From positions 1-32,700 of the forward strand of contig JAHEJO010000012.1 in assembly GCA_024638805.1 (NCBI GenBank): a stretch of 32,700 bases of DNA, read 5' to 3'. The stretch's first letter is position 1, and the number at the start of each line of letters is the position of its first letter. The notes beneath the pieces are model-generated. The model was not told the origin of the DNA. It did no database searches and worked only from the letters and a program-made list of their open reading frames with translations. This document shows positions 16,278-24,810 of this stretch, in pieces. The translations under genes and the position numbers were made by a program. This DNA is from Acidimicrobiales bacterium (GTDB taxonomy: Bacteria > Actinomycetota > Acidimicrobiia > Acidimicrobiales > SZUA-35).

Positions 16278-16733
16278 ATGCTCACCGAGGGAACAACCGC
16301 CCCAGCCTTCACGGTGCCCGACCACGACGGCGTCGAGGTGTCGCTGTCGGACTACGAGGGGAAGTGGGTTCTGCTGTGGTGGTACCCCAAGGCGGACACC
16401 CCTGGTTGAACGCTGGAGGGTAAGGGCCTGCGTGATCAGGCCCAGAAGTTCACCGATGCCGGGTGCGCAGTCCTCGGCATCTCGTTCGACACCACCGCGG
16501 ACAATGCATCGTTCCGGACCAAGTTCGATTTCCCCTTTTCGTTGTTGAGTGACACCGACCGGTCGGTCGGCTCGGCCTATCACGCCAAGCGAGACGATGA
16601 TTTCGCCGATTTCCCCAATCGGATCAGCTATCTGATCGATCCGGCCGGAATCATCCAGAAGGCGTACGAGGTGTCGGACCCAGCCGGCCATGCTCTCGTG
16701 GTGCTGGCCGATCTGGCTGCGCTCCAACGCTGA
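16278..16733 (+). CDS. Selenocysteine-containing peroxiredoxin (BCP/AhpC-TSA family) with in-frame TGA at codon 44 (16407-16409)
   Basis: Translation MLTEGTTAPAFTVPDHDGVEVSLSDYEGKWVLLWWYPKADTPG-U-TLEGKGLRDQAQKFTDAGCAVLGISFDTTADNASFRTKFDFPFSLLSDTDRSVGSAYHAKRDDDFADFPNRISYLIDPAGIIQKAYEVSDPAGHALVVLADLAALQR; TGA at the peroxidatic-Cys position of PGCTxEG; homology continues in the same frame; SECIS-like hairpin downstream; GGAG upstream of ATG. Confidence 0.88.
16424..16443 (+). promoter_or_regulatory. Candidate bacterial SECIS apical stem-loop
   Basis: GGGCCTG-CGTGAT-CAGGCCC: perfect 7-bp stem, 6-nt loop starting 21 nt after the TGA. Confidence 0.75.
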
Positions 16734-16753
16734 ACAAGGATCTGGTCCTCTCG

Positions 16754-17332
16754 ATGATCGGGCGTTTGTCGAGGTGGATTCTGCGACGATTGGGCTTCGA
16801 GCTCGTGGGTCGACGACCCGACGCCGAACACACGGTGATGGTCGCCTCTCCGCACACGTCGAACTGGGACTTCCCGATGGCGTTGTTGATCGGTTCTGCC
16901 TTGGATTTGAGAATGCGATGGCTCGCCAAGCGTGAGATGTTCGGACCGGGTTATGGCTGGTTGTTCCGGCGGCTGGGCGGCATCCCTGTCGATCGGGGTT
17001 CAGCGGGCAGTGTCGTCGACGACATGGTGGATCTGTTCACGCCTGGCCAGAGGACGACGGTCGTCGTGCCCGTGTCCGGCACCCGGGGTCATACGCCGTA
17101 CTGGAAGTCCGGTTTCTACCGGATCGCCCGGGCGGCCCACGTTCCCGTTGTGCCGGCATTCGTCGACTACCAGCGCAGGACCTGCGGCGTGGGTGAGCCG
17201 ATCGAACTGACCGGCGACGTCGATGCCGACATGGATCGATTTCGAACCTTCTACGACGGTATTGTCGGCAAGTACCCCGAAAACGACGGCCCGGTCCGGC
17301 TTCGTAGCGAGATCGATCCTGGCGACGGCTGA
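16754..17332 (+). CDS. 1-acyl-sn-glycerol-3-phosphate acyltransferase family protein
   Basis: HX4D-type motif ASPHTSNWDFPMALLIG; KREMFGPGYGWLFRRLGGIPVDRGS. Confidence 0.85.
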   Translation: MIGRLSRWILRRLGFELVGRRPDAEHTVMVASPHTSNWDFPMALLIGSALDLRMRWLAKREMFGPGYGWLFRRLGGIPVDRGSAGSVVDDMVDLFTPGQRTTVVVPVSGTRGHTPYWKSGFYRIARAAHVPVVPAFVDYQRRTCGVGEPIELTGDVDADMDRFRTFYDGIVGKYPENDGPVRLRSEIDPGDG

Positions 17333-17449
17333 GTGGGGTCGGCGGGTTGTCCCGCCTGGCGCCCCCGACCCCTCGGCCATGCCCGGAGGTCGTCTGGGTC
17401 GTACGGCCTACCGGATTTGGTCGTGTACCCCACCATCAGGTAGGGAATC

Positions 17450-17476
17450 GGGCCCGGATTGTGCCATCCTGGGCCC
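17450..17476 (+). promoter_or_regulatory. Hairpin abutting the carD start codon
   Basis: GGGCCCGGAT-tgtgcc-ATCC-t-GGGCCC, 10 bp with one bulged T, immediately followed by ATG 17477. Confidence 0.55.
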
Positions 17477-17956
17477 ATGACCTTCAAGACCGGCGACCGC
17501 GTCGTGTATCCGCACCATGGTGCCGCCATCATTCAGAAGACCGAGGTCGTCGAGTTCAACGGCGAGAAGAAGAAGTACTTCGTTCTGCACACCGCCCACG
17601 ACGACCTCACGGTTCGAGTGCCGGTCGACAAGGTCGAGGAGGTCGGCATGCGCCCGCCGATCAGCATGGCCGACGTGCAGGAACTGTTCGAACTCCTGGC
17701 CAAGAAGGATGTTCGCGAGCCGGCCAACTGGAGTCGCCGGTTCAAGAATCATCAGGAGAAGCTGAAGTCCGGCGACGTCTACCAGGTCGCCGAAGTGGTC
17801 CGCAACCTCGCATTGCGGGACAAGACGAAAGGCCTTTCGGCCGGAGAGAAGACCATGTACTCCAAAGCCCGCAAGGTTCTCGTCAGCGAGTTGTCCTTCG
17901 CCATGGACCTGACCGAGGACGACGCCATGGACAAGGTCGACCAACAACTCGTCTAG
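17477..17956 (+). CDS. carD: CarD-family transcriptional regulator (RNAP-binding)
   Basis: MTFKTGDRVVYPHHGAAIIQ...; WSRRFKNHQEKLKSGDVYQVAEVVRNLALRDKTKGLSAGEKTMYSKARKVLVSEL. Confidence 0.93.
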   Translation: MTFKTGDRVVYPHHGAAIIQKTEVVEFNGEKKKYFVLHTAHDDLTVRVPVDKVEEVGMRPPISMADVQELFELLAKKDVREPANWSRRFKNHQEKLKSGDVYQVAEVVRNLALRDKTKGLSAGEKTMYSKARKVLVSELSFAMDLTEDDAMDKVDQQLV

Positions 17957-17966
17957 GACCGTCGCG

Positions 17967-18806
17967 CTGCTCACCGTCGAAGTTGCCCCGGGGGTCTACG
18001 CCCTCTGCGCCGATGTTCCCGCCTACGGAAACGCAAACCTCGGTCTGCTCATCGACGCCGACGGACTCACGATCATCGACACGTTGGCCACCCCCGATCT
18101 GGCCGCCGCAGCCGACGCCGAGATCGCCGATCTCACCGCCGAGCTCGGGCTGCGGCTCAAGCGGGTTGTCCTGACGTCGTCACGAATCCCGTTCACGGGA
18201 GGGTCCACCATCTTCTGGCGAGCGGCGTTCTACGCCAGCGAGCCCGTCAGCGATCAACTCGATCAGCCCGTGAATCCCGGGATCGTCTCCCGGCTGATCC
18301 CCCAGCACGCCGGGTCCTACCACCCCGACTTCGTCACGAGGCCCGTCACCCACCTCATCGGTGAGAGCGCACTGTTGACCGACGCTGCGATCGTTCAGCT
18401 GCTGGAGGGCGAAGGACCGCTGAACACGATCGTGCGGGTCCCGGCTGCCGATGCGGTCTTCCTTGGCGCACTCGGCAGTTTCGGTGTGTCCCCTCTGGCC
18501 TTCGACGGCGATCCAGCCGCCTGGGCCGACTCGCTGGATGTCATCGCCGAACTCGGTCAAACGTTCGTGCCCGGTCACGGGCTGCCCGGCGGGCCGGCCG
18601 AGCTCCGGGACCAGGCGGCCTACCTGCGGGCGTGTGTTGCCGCCGACGGTGATCCGTCGGCGATCGTCGCTGGCCCCTGGGATCGCTGGACCGATCGTCG
18701 CTTCGACGCCATCAACACCGAGCGGGCCGCTCGTCTGGCACGTGGTGACCGCTCGACTCCCAAAGCGATGTTCGAGCTGCTCGGGCTGAACGAAGCAACC
18801 GGCTAG
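17967..18806 (+). CDS. Metallo-beta-lactamase-fold-like protein with degenerate metal motif (start codon uncertain)
   Basis: LLTVEVAPGVYALCADVPAYGNANLGLLIDADGLTIIDTLATPDLAAAADAEIADL resembles an MBL N-terminus; the expected HxHxDH site reads TSSRIPFTGG; GHG retained later. Confidence 0.6.
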   Translation: MLTVEVAPGVYALCADVPAYGNANLGLLIDADGLTIIDTLATPDLAAAADAEIADLTAELGLRLKRVVLTSSRIPFTGGSTIFWRAAFYASEPVSDQLDQPVNPGIVSRLIPQHAGSYHPDFVTRPVTHLIGESALLTDAAIVQLLEGEGPLNTIVRVPAADAVFLGALGSFGVSPLAFDGDPAAWADSLDVIAELGQTFVPGHGLPGGPAELRDQAAYLRACVAADGDPSAIVAGPWDRWTDRRFDAINTERAARLARGDRSTPKAMFELLGLNEATG

Positions 18807-18841
18807 ACCGTGTCGGTTACCGCTCGGTAAGCTTTGAGACC

Positions 18842-20620
18842 GTGAGCGACTACACCCCACCCCTGCGCGATATCAGCTTTGTCCTCGAGCACATTGCCGG
18901 CGTCCATGAGCTGGCCGAACTCGATGCGTTCTCCGAGTCGTTCGATGTGACGATGATCGAACCGATTCTCGAAGAAGTCGGTCGGTTCATGGCCGAGGTG
19001 GTCGCCCCAACCAACGTCGACGGCGACACGATCATGACCAGATGGGCAGACGGCGACGTCATCACCCCCGACAGTTTCAAGGCCGCCTATTCGGCCTATG
19101 TCGCCACAGGTTTCGGCTCTATCCCCTTCGACCCGACCTACGGCGGTGGAGGATTCCCATGGGCGATCGGAATAGCGATCCAGGAGCTCCTGGCCAGCTC
19201 CAACATGGCGTTCAGTCTCTGCCCGCTGCTCACCCAGGGGGCGATCGATGCGATCGAGCATCATGCCGATGCCGACATCAAAGCTGCCTATCTGCCCAAG
19301 ATGTTCACCGGACAGTGGAGCGGGTCGATGAACCTCTCCGAACCACAGGCCGGCTCGGACGTGGGAGCGGTGAGCACCAAGGCCGAACCGGTCGGTGACG
19401 GGAGCTATCGGATCACCGGTCAGAAGATCTGGATCACCTTCGGAGAGCACGACATGGCCGAGAACATCGTCCACCTCGTGCTGGCGCGTACACCGGGGGC
19501 ACCCCCCGGGACCAAGGGGATCACGATGTTCCTCGTTCCCAAGTTCCTCCTCGACGACGATGGGAACCCCGGCGCCAAGAACGATGTGAGCTGTGTCTCG
19601 ATCGAACACAAGCTCGGCATTCACGGAAGCCCAACATGCGTCCTCAGTTTCGGCGACCACGGCGGAGCCATCGGTTGGCCCGTCGGTGAGGAACTGACCG
19701 GCATGCGCAACATGTTCACCATGATGAACAACGCCCGGCTTTCGGTCGGCCTGCAGGGGCTCGCTCTGTCCGAGCGCGCCTACCAGGGCTCGCTCGCCTA
19801 CGCCCAGGAGCGTCGACAGGGAACCGCCATCGGAGCTGAGCGGGGAGTGCAGAGCCCCATCATCGAACACCCCGACGTGCGCCGCATGCTGATGACCCAA
19901 CGAGCGTGGATCGATGCGATGCGCTGTCTCATCTACACCAACGCAGCGACGATCGACCGCAGCAAGGCCCTGGACGGTGACGACGCCGAGCACGCCCGGG
20001 AGTTCGCCGAACTCCTGATCCCGCTGTCCAAGTCGCTCTGTACCGACCTGGGCAACGAGCTCACCAGCGTGGCGATACAGATCTTCGGGGGGATGGGATA
20101 CGTGGAGGAGACCGGTGCGGCCCAGCACTACCGGGACATCCGCATCGGGACGATCTACGAAGGGACGAACGGAATCCAGGCGGCTGACCTCGTCACCAGG
20201 AAGCTCCCGATGAGGGGTGGGGGAGTTGTCCTGGATCACCTCGCATCGCTCGAGGTGAAAGCCAAGGAGCTCGGCGAGCTCGACGGCATGGACACATTCG
20301 CCGAGAATCTCACCGCGGCGGTCGGATCGGTACGGCAGGCGACCACCTGGCTTCTCGAGACCGGGACCGCGGACCCCAACGGCGCCCTCGCCGGTTCGAG
20401 TCCCTACCTTCGGATGCTGGCCACCGTCGTGTGCGGCGGTCTGATGGCCGATGTTGCGATGAGAGCAGACCGGTCCGGTGATCCGGACTTCGCCCGAGCC
20501 AAACGGGTGTCGGCCAAGTTCTTCGGCGAGCAGATCCTTCCCACCGCGCCCGGCTTGCTCGGTGCTGTCACAGCCGGCTCCGATGATCTGTTCACGCTCA
20601 GCGCATCTCAACTGGCCTAG
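18842..20620 (+). CDS. Acyl-CoA dehydrogenase
   Basis: 592 aa; MNLSEPQAGSDVGAVSTKAEPVGDGSYRITGQKIWITFGEHD; QIFGGMGYVEETGAAQHYRDIRIGTIYEGTNGIQAADL. Confidence 0.93.
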   Translation: MSDYTPPLRDISFVLEHIAGVHELAELDAFSESFDVTMIEPILEEVGRFMAEVVAPTNVDGDTIMTRWADGDVITPDSFKAAYSAYVATGFGSIPFDPTYGGGGFPWAIGIAIQELLASSNMAFSLCPLLTQGAIDAIEHHADADIKAAYLPKMFTGQWSGSMNLSEPQAGSDVGAVSTKAEPVGDGSYRITGQKIWITFGEHDMAENIVHLVLARTPGAPPGTKGITMFLVPKFLLDDDGNPGAKNDVSCVSIEHKLGIHGSPTCVLSFGDHGGAIGWPVGEELTGMRNMFTMMNNARLSVGLQGLALSERAYQGSLAYAQERRQGTAIGAERGVQSPIIEHPDVRRMLMTQRAWIDAMRCLIYTNAATIDRSKALDGDDAEHAREFAELLIPLSKSLCTDLGNELTSVAIQIFGGMGYVEETGAAQHYRDIRIGTIYEGTNGIQAADLVTRKLPMRGGGVVLDHLASLEVKAKELGELDGMDTFAENLTAAVGSVRQATTWLLETGTADPNGALAGSSPYLRMLATVVCGGLMADVAMRADRSGDPDFARAKRVSAKFFGEQILPTAPGLLGAVTAGSDDLFTLSASQLA

Positions 20621-20637
20621 CCCGGCAGGGCCACGCT

Positions 20638-21492
20638 TCAGGTCTCGGCCACCTCAGCGACGCCGTTGGGAGCCGCATCGACCGCCGGTGGGTTGCGCCG
20701 CATGTACAGGAACCAGACGACACCGACGATGACGGCGAGACCGCTGATCCAATGGTTCACGCGAACCCCCCACACCAGGTAGGCGTCGTCGATCCGCATC
20801 GCCTCGATGACAAAGCGGAGTACACCGTAACCGGCGATCCAGACCGGAAGGATCTCACCCCTTAGCAGGATCTTCCTGCGGTCCATGACGATCAGCGAAG
20901 CTGCGAGCGCCAGGTTGAGAAGGCCTTCGTAGAGGAATGTTGGGTGGAAGGTGGCGACGTCGGCGTACTCCCTCGGTCGGTACTGTTCGTCGACCTCGAG
21001 CGCCCACGGCAGGTCGCTGGGCCCGCCGAAGATCTCCTGGTTGAACCAGTTGCCGATCCGGCCGATCGCCTGAGCGACGGGGATGCCCGGGATCACCGCA
21101 TCGATCACGTCCCACAGCCGGGGGCCGGTGATGCCGCGTCGTTTCGCCTGCCACACGCCGGCCCCAACTCCGATGAGCAAACCGCCGGGAATACCGAGGC
21201 CGCCGTTCCAGACCTTGACGATGTCGAGGGGGGCGTCGATGTAGTCCTTCCAGTCCGTGATCACGTGGTAGAGGCGGGCCCCGATGAGTCCCGCGGGGAC
21301 CCCCACGGTGGCGATCGAGGTGATGTCGTCGGCACTGCCGCCGCGTGCAGTCCACCTCCGGCGGCCGATCTCCACGGCCACGAACACCCCCAGGGCGATC
21401 ATCAGGCCGTAGTAGTTGAAGGTCAGGGGACCGAGAACGAGCGAGTTCGACGGCGGTGGGGGAATGGACGCCACAATGAGGAAAAGGCTCAC
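20638..21492 (-). CDS. lgt: Prolipoprotein diacylglyceryl transferase
   Basis: IGRIGNWFNQEIFGGPSDLPWALEV signature; multi-TM; GTG start at 21492 overlaps the murA stop (GTGA). Confidence 0.93.
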   Translation of the reverse strand: MSLFLIVASIPPPPSNSLVLGPLTFNYYGLMIALGVFVAVEIGRRRWTARGGSADDITSIATVGVPAGLIGARLYHVITDWKDYIDAPLDIVKVWNGGLGIPGGLLIGVGAGVWQAKRRGITGPRLWDVIDAVIPGIPVAQAIGRIGNWFNQEIFGGPSDLPWALEVDEQYRPREYADVATFHPTFLYEGLLNLALAASLIVMDRRKILLRGEILPVWIAGYGVLRFVIEAMRIDDAYLVWGVRVNHWISGLAVIVGVVWFLYMRRNPPAVDAAPNGVAEVAET

Positions 21493-22919
21493 ACCCGGGA
21501 AACCGTTGTACGGCGGATATCCAGTCCCAACTCCTGGAAGTTTTCGATTGGCCGGTTGTAGCCACGATCGAGGTGATGGGTTCCGGTGATCGTGGTGGAA
21601 CCGTCGGCGGCGGCGGCGGCCAACACATAGGCGAAACCGCCCCGAATATCGGGCACGACCACGTCGGTACCGCGCAGATCCGTCTTCCCGTGGACGACGA
21701 CCGAGCACGGCGTCGCCGAACCGACGAATCGGCTGTCGATACTCCCCAGCGGAGTGGTGTACAGCTCGATCTTCGCTCCCATCTGGTTGAGGGCGGGGAC
21801 GTAGGTGAATCTGTTCTCGTACACGGTTTCGTACATGACCGACAGTCCGTCGCACTGTGTGAAGAGCGCGACCATGGGCGATTGCCAGTCCGTCATGAAC
21901 CCCGGATGAGTGTCGGTTTCCACCGCCGCAGGCCGCAGGTCGTTCGCCCAGGCCGACACCGACGTGTCGGTGATCTCGAACTGAGCACCCATTCCCAGCA
22001 GCGTGGAGATGGCAGTGACGAGTCGATCCTGACTGCACCCATGCACGGTGACCCGGCCACCGGTGATCAAGCCGGCCACCAGGTAGCTGAACGCTTCGAT
22101 CCGGTCGCCTTTCAACGTGTGGCTCGCTCCGGAAAGCGACTCGACGCCATCGATGATGTACCGCCGGTTGGGCCGCATCTCGATGCGTGCTCCCATCCGT
22201 TGGAGGAAAAGAGCCAGCTCGATGATCTCGGGTTCGGTGGCCCCACCGTCCAGCACGGTTCGGCCCTGGGCGAGGACGGCGGTCAGCAGAACGGTCTCGG
22301 TGGCCCCGACCGAAGGGTAGGGAAGTTCGATGTGCGCCCCCCGGAGCCGACCGGCGCGGGCTTCGAGGCCTTCGCTCGTTATCGAGATCTCCGCCCCCAT
22401 CCTCGTGAGTGCATCCACGTGAAAATCGACCGGCCGGGACCCGATGTCGTCGCCGCCCACGAGAGGGACGAACGCCTCGCCCACGGCGTGCAGGAGCGGA
22501 CCGATCATGAGGATCGGAATGCGGTTCATGCCGCTGAACCGGAGCGGGACCCGACTGGAACTCAGGCTCGAAGGATCGATGGTTATCTCTCCGTCGCTGC
22601 TGTCGACCTCACAACCCAGGCTGGCCAGCATGTTGCACGTGATCTCGACGTCGCCGATGTCGGGAACGTTGCGCACCGTCGACGATGATTGGCCCAGCAT
22701 CGATGCGACGAGATGTTTGGTGACTGCGTTTTTCGAGCCGCGCACGAGCACGTCACCGGTCAGCGGTCCCGTCGGGTTGACGATCCACGCGGCGGTGTTG
22801 GTGAGGTGGGCCTCGCCCTGGCTGCTGCTATTCAACGTGGAGCCACTCCCTCGCTCTCGTTCGGTCTGTTTTGGCGGCGTGTAGGCGGAGGCCATCGCCA
22901 ACACGCTAGTGGCTTGCAA
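21489..22919 (-). CDS. murA: UDP-N-acetylglucosamine 1-carboxyvinyltransferase-type enzyme (MurA), Asp at the usual active-site Cys (exact start uncertain)
   Basis: LVRGSKNAVTKHLVASML; MIGPLLHAVGEAFVPLVGGDDIGSRPVDFHVDALTRMGAEI; DLRGTDVVVPDIRGGFAYVLAAAAADGSTTITGTHHLDRGY. Confidence 0.9.
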   Translation of the reverse strand: MQATSVLAMASAYTPPKQTERERGSGSTLNSSSQGEAHLTNTAAWIVNPTGPLTGDVLVRGSKNAVTKHLVASMLGQSSSTVRNVPDIGDVEITCNMLASLGCEVDSSDGEITIDPSSLSSSRVPLRFSGMNRIPILMIGPLLHAVGEAFVPLVGGDDIGSRPVDFHVDALTRMGAEISITSEGLEARAGRLRGAHIELPYPSVGATETVLLTAVLAQGRTVLDGGATEPEIIELALFLQRMGARIEMRPNRRYIIDGVESLSGASHTLKGDRIEAFSYLVAGLITGGRVTVHGCSQDRLVTAISTLLGMGAQFEITDTSVSAWANDLRPAAVETDTHPGFMTDWQSPMVALFTQCDGLSVMYETVYENRFTYVPALNQMGAKIELYTTPLGSIDSRFVGSATPCSVVVHGKTDLRGTDVVVPDIRGGFAYVLAAAAADGSTTITGTHHLDRGYNRPIENFQELGLDIRRTTVSRV

Positions 22920-22949
22920 TGGCCGACGCTGCGGAGTGATACCTTCGGC

Positions 22950-23951
22950 CTACACGAGCAGCGAAAGGCGCGTCAGCTGGTCTCGAAGTGGACTGACGCC
23001 GGTCAGGAGACCGGTCAGCCGTCGGACCGGGTGGAGCGGACCCATGTTGTCGACCGACGTGATGTGCGTCATGGTCATCAACTCGGCCATATCGAAGGCA
23101 ATGCAGTAGAGGGCGAGGCGCTCGACGATCCGAGGGTGCACGAACAGCTCGGGGTAATCCTCCGACAGCCATTGGGGTACGATCTCGAAGTCGGCTGGGC
23201 CGACCGTCCCGGCCACGTCGGCGGGGAGGTGGGCCTGGGGATGGCGCAGGAACCGAAGCAGCACATCGAGTTCGAGGTCGGGCGGCGCCCCTCGTGCCCA
23301 TTCGAAGTCGAGCAGTGCGCTCAGACCGTTGACGTCGACCATGATGTTCTCGAAGCTGAGGTCGCCGTGGATGAGCGTGCGCTGGTGATAGTCATCCAAG
23401 GCGCCACCGTGATCGTTGACGAGGTCGGCGATGTCCTGCAGGAGCATGTGATCGACTTGGCCGCGGGCGCTGAGAGTGTCGATCGCCATCAGGATCGGAA
23501 CGACGGGGCTCACCGCCGACGGGTCCAGGAGATGGGGCGTGCCGAACATCTTCGTCGCCGCCTTGGGCGTCTCTACCGAGTGCAGTGTCTTGAGGGCCCG
23601 GCACAACTCCCCGATCATGACTCGACGGCGTTCGGTCGACATCGCCGGCCACGCTCGCGACAAGGCAACGCCGGGCTTGCGTTCGACAACCACGAAATCG
23701 AATCCGGTTTCGCCCGAGTAACCGACCACCGACGGCGTCCAGCGTTCGGGAGGGAGGCTCTGACAAACCAGACCCTCCCGACGCAAGCGCTGGTCGGGGC
23801 GACGGTTGATGCGCACGACGTAGTGGGGTGAGACGTGTACTTCATTGCGTGTCGAGGCGGCCCGTTCGATTCGCTCCGATGCTCGGAGTCCGACACCCTG
23901 CATGGCGCGGCGGGCTCGAGTCTGGGCGAGTCGGTCCGGGCCAGCCACCAT
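22950..23951 (-). CDS. Aminoglycoside phosphotransferase (APH)-family kinase-like protein
   Basis: LIHGDLSFENIMVDVNGLSALLDFEWARGAPPDLELDVLLRF; ATG 23951. Confidence 0.85.
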   Translation of the reverse strand: MVAGPDRLAQTRARRAMQGVGLRASERIERAASTRNEVHVSPHYVVRINRRPDQRLRREGLVCQSLPPERWTPSVVGYSGETGFDFVVVERKPGVALSRAWPAMSTERRRVMIGELCRALKTLHSVETPKAATKMFGTPHLLDPSAVSPVVPILMAIDTLSARGQVDHMLLQDIADLVNDHGGALDDYHQRTLIHGDLSFENIMVDVNGLSALLDFEWARGAPPDLELDVLLRFLRHPQAHLPADVAGTVGPADFEIVPQWLSEDYPELFVHPRIVERLALYCIAFDMAELMTMTHITSVDNMGPLHPVRRLTGLLTGVSPLRDQLTRLSLLV

Positions 23952-23994
23952 GGGTAGCTCTATCGGCGCAGTTCGGGCCGGGGTGTAGAAGAAG

Positions 23995-24810
23995 TCACCT
24001 GCGAGCGTCGGCGAGCACCGCCTCGCTGAATTGCGGCCAGCGATCGGACGCCCACGACCCGAACGGCGTGTCGGTGAGGCACACCGCTGACCGTCCGACG
24101 GCAGGGTCGACCCACAAGAACGTTCCGGCTGCACCGAAATGCCCAAAGGTCGCCGGGCTGGCCGACGGAGCCGTCCAGTGCGGGCGCTTGGTCCCGCGGA
24201 TCTCCATTCCGAGACCCCATGGATTGGGTCGCAGGAGGCCGTAGCCGGGTAGGACCCCATCCAGGTCCGGGAAGACCGGGTTGGTCGCTTCGGTGTGAGT
24301 GGACGGAGCGATCAGCCTCGGCCTTAGCAGCTCCTCACAGAAGCGCACGAGATCGCGCACGGTGCTGACCGCACCATGCGCAGGCGGGCCCTCCAGCCAC
24401 GTCGCGTTCATACCGAGCGGCTCGCACAGCGCCTCTCGGAGGTACTGCGCCGCGGGCATCTGCGCAGCCTCGGCAAGTGTTTCGCCAAGGACATCGAACC
24501 CGGCGTTGCTGTAGATCCTCTTCGTTTCCGGTGCGACGGTGGGATCGCCGCGTTCGGGTCCCAGTCCGGACGCATGGGCCAGAAGATGTCGGATCGTGGC
24601 TCCACCGAAGCCGACCCGACGCTCGAGCGGTAACGTCCCCTCCTCGGCGGCGACGAGGACGGCGTATGCGAAGAGCGGTTTCGTCACCGATGCCAATGCG
24701 AACGGGGCGTCGATGTTTCCGTAGGTTGCACAGGACCGGTCCGGGCGGGTCCAGGCCGCAGCCACCGATCCGACCGGCCATTCACCCAACAGGCTGATCG
24801 GGTCGGTCAC
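23995..24810 (-). CDS. Serine beta-lactamase/DD-peptidase-like hydrolase (class C type)
   Basis: SxxK in LASVTKPLFAYAVL; YxN in IYSNAGFDVLGETLAEA; GTG start 24810 overlapping the upstream stop. Confidence 0.85.
   Translation of the reverse strand: MTDPISLLGEWPVGSVAAAWTRPDRSCATYGNIDAPFALASVTKPLFAYAVLVAAEEGTLPLERRVGFGGATIRHLLAHASGLGPERGDPTVAPETKRIYSNAGFDVLGETLAEAAQMPAAQYLREALCEPLGMNATWLEGPPAHGAVSTVRDLVRFCEELLRPRLIAPSTHTEATNPVFPDLDGVLPGYGLLRPNPWGLGMEIRGTKRPHWTAPSASPATFGHFGAAGTFLWVDPAVGRSAVCLTDTPFGSWASDRWPQFSEAVLADARR

Noticed and set aside
16168-16548. 126-aa + strand ORF over the peroxiredoxin N-terminus
   Set aside because: Wrong frame relative to conserved peroxiredoxin motifs; Arg/Ser/Pro-rich.
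16149-16727. 192-aa ORF on the - strand over the peroxiredoxin
   Set aside because: Shadow of the + strand peroxiredoxin; no domain, and it would hide the selenoprotein.
18803-20611. 602-aa ORF on the - strand
   Set aside because: Fully antisense to a clear acyl-CoA dehydrogenase; long antisense ORFs are expected at this GC and the translation has no recognisable domain.
21573-22688. 371-aa ORF on the + strand
   Set aside because: Antisense to murA; low-complexity His/Arg/Asp composition, no domain signature.
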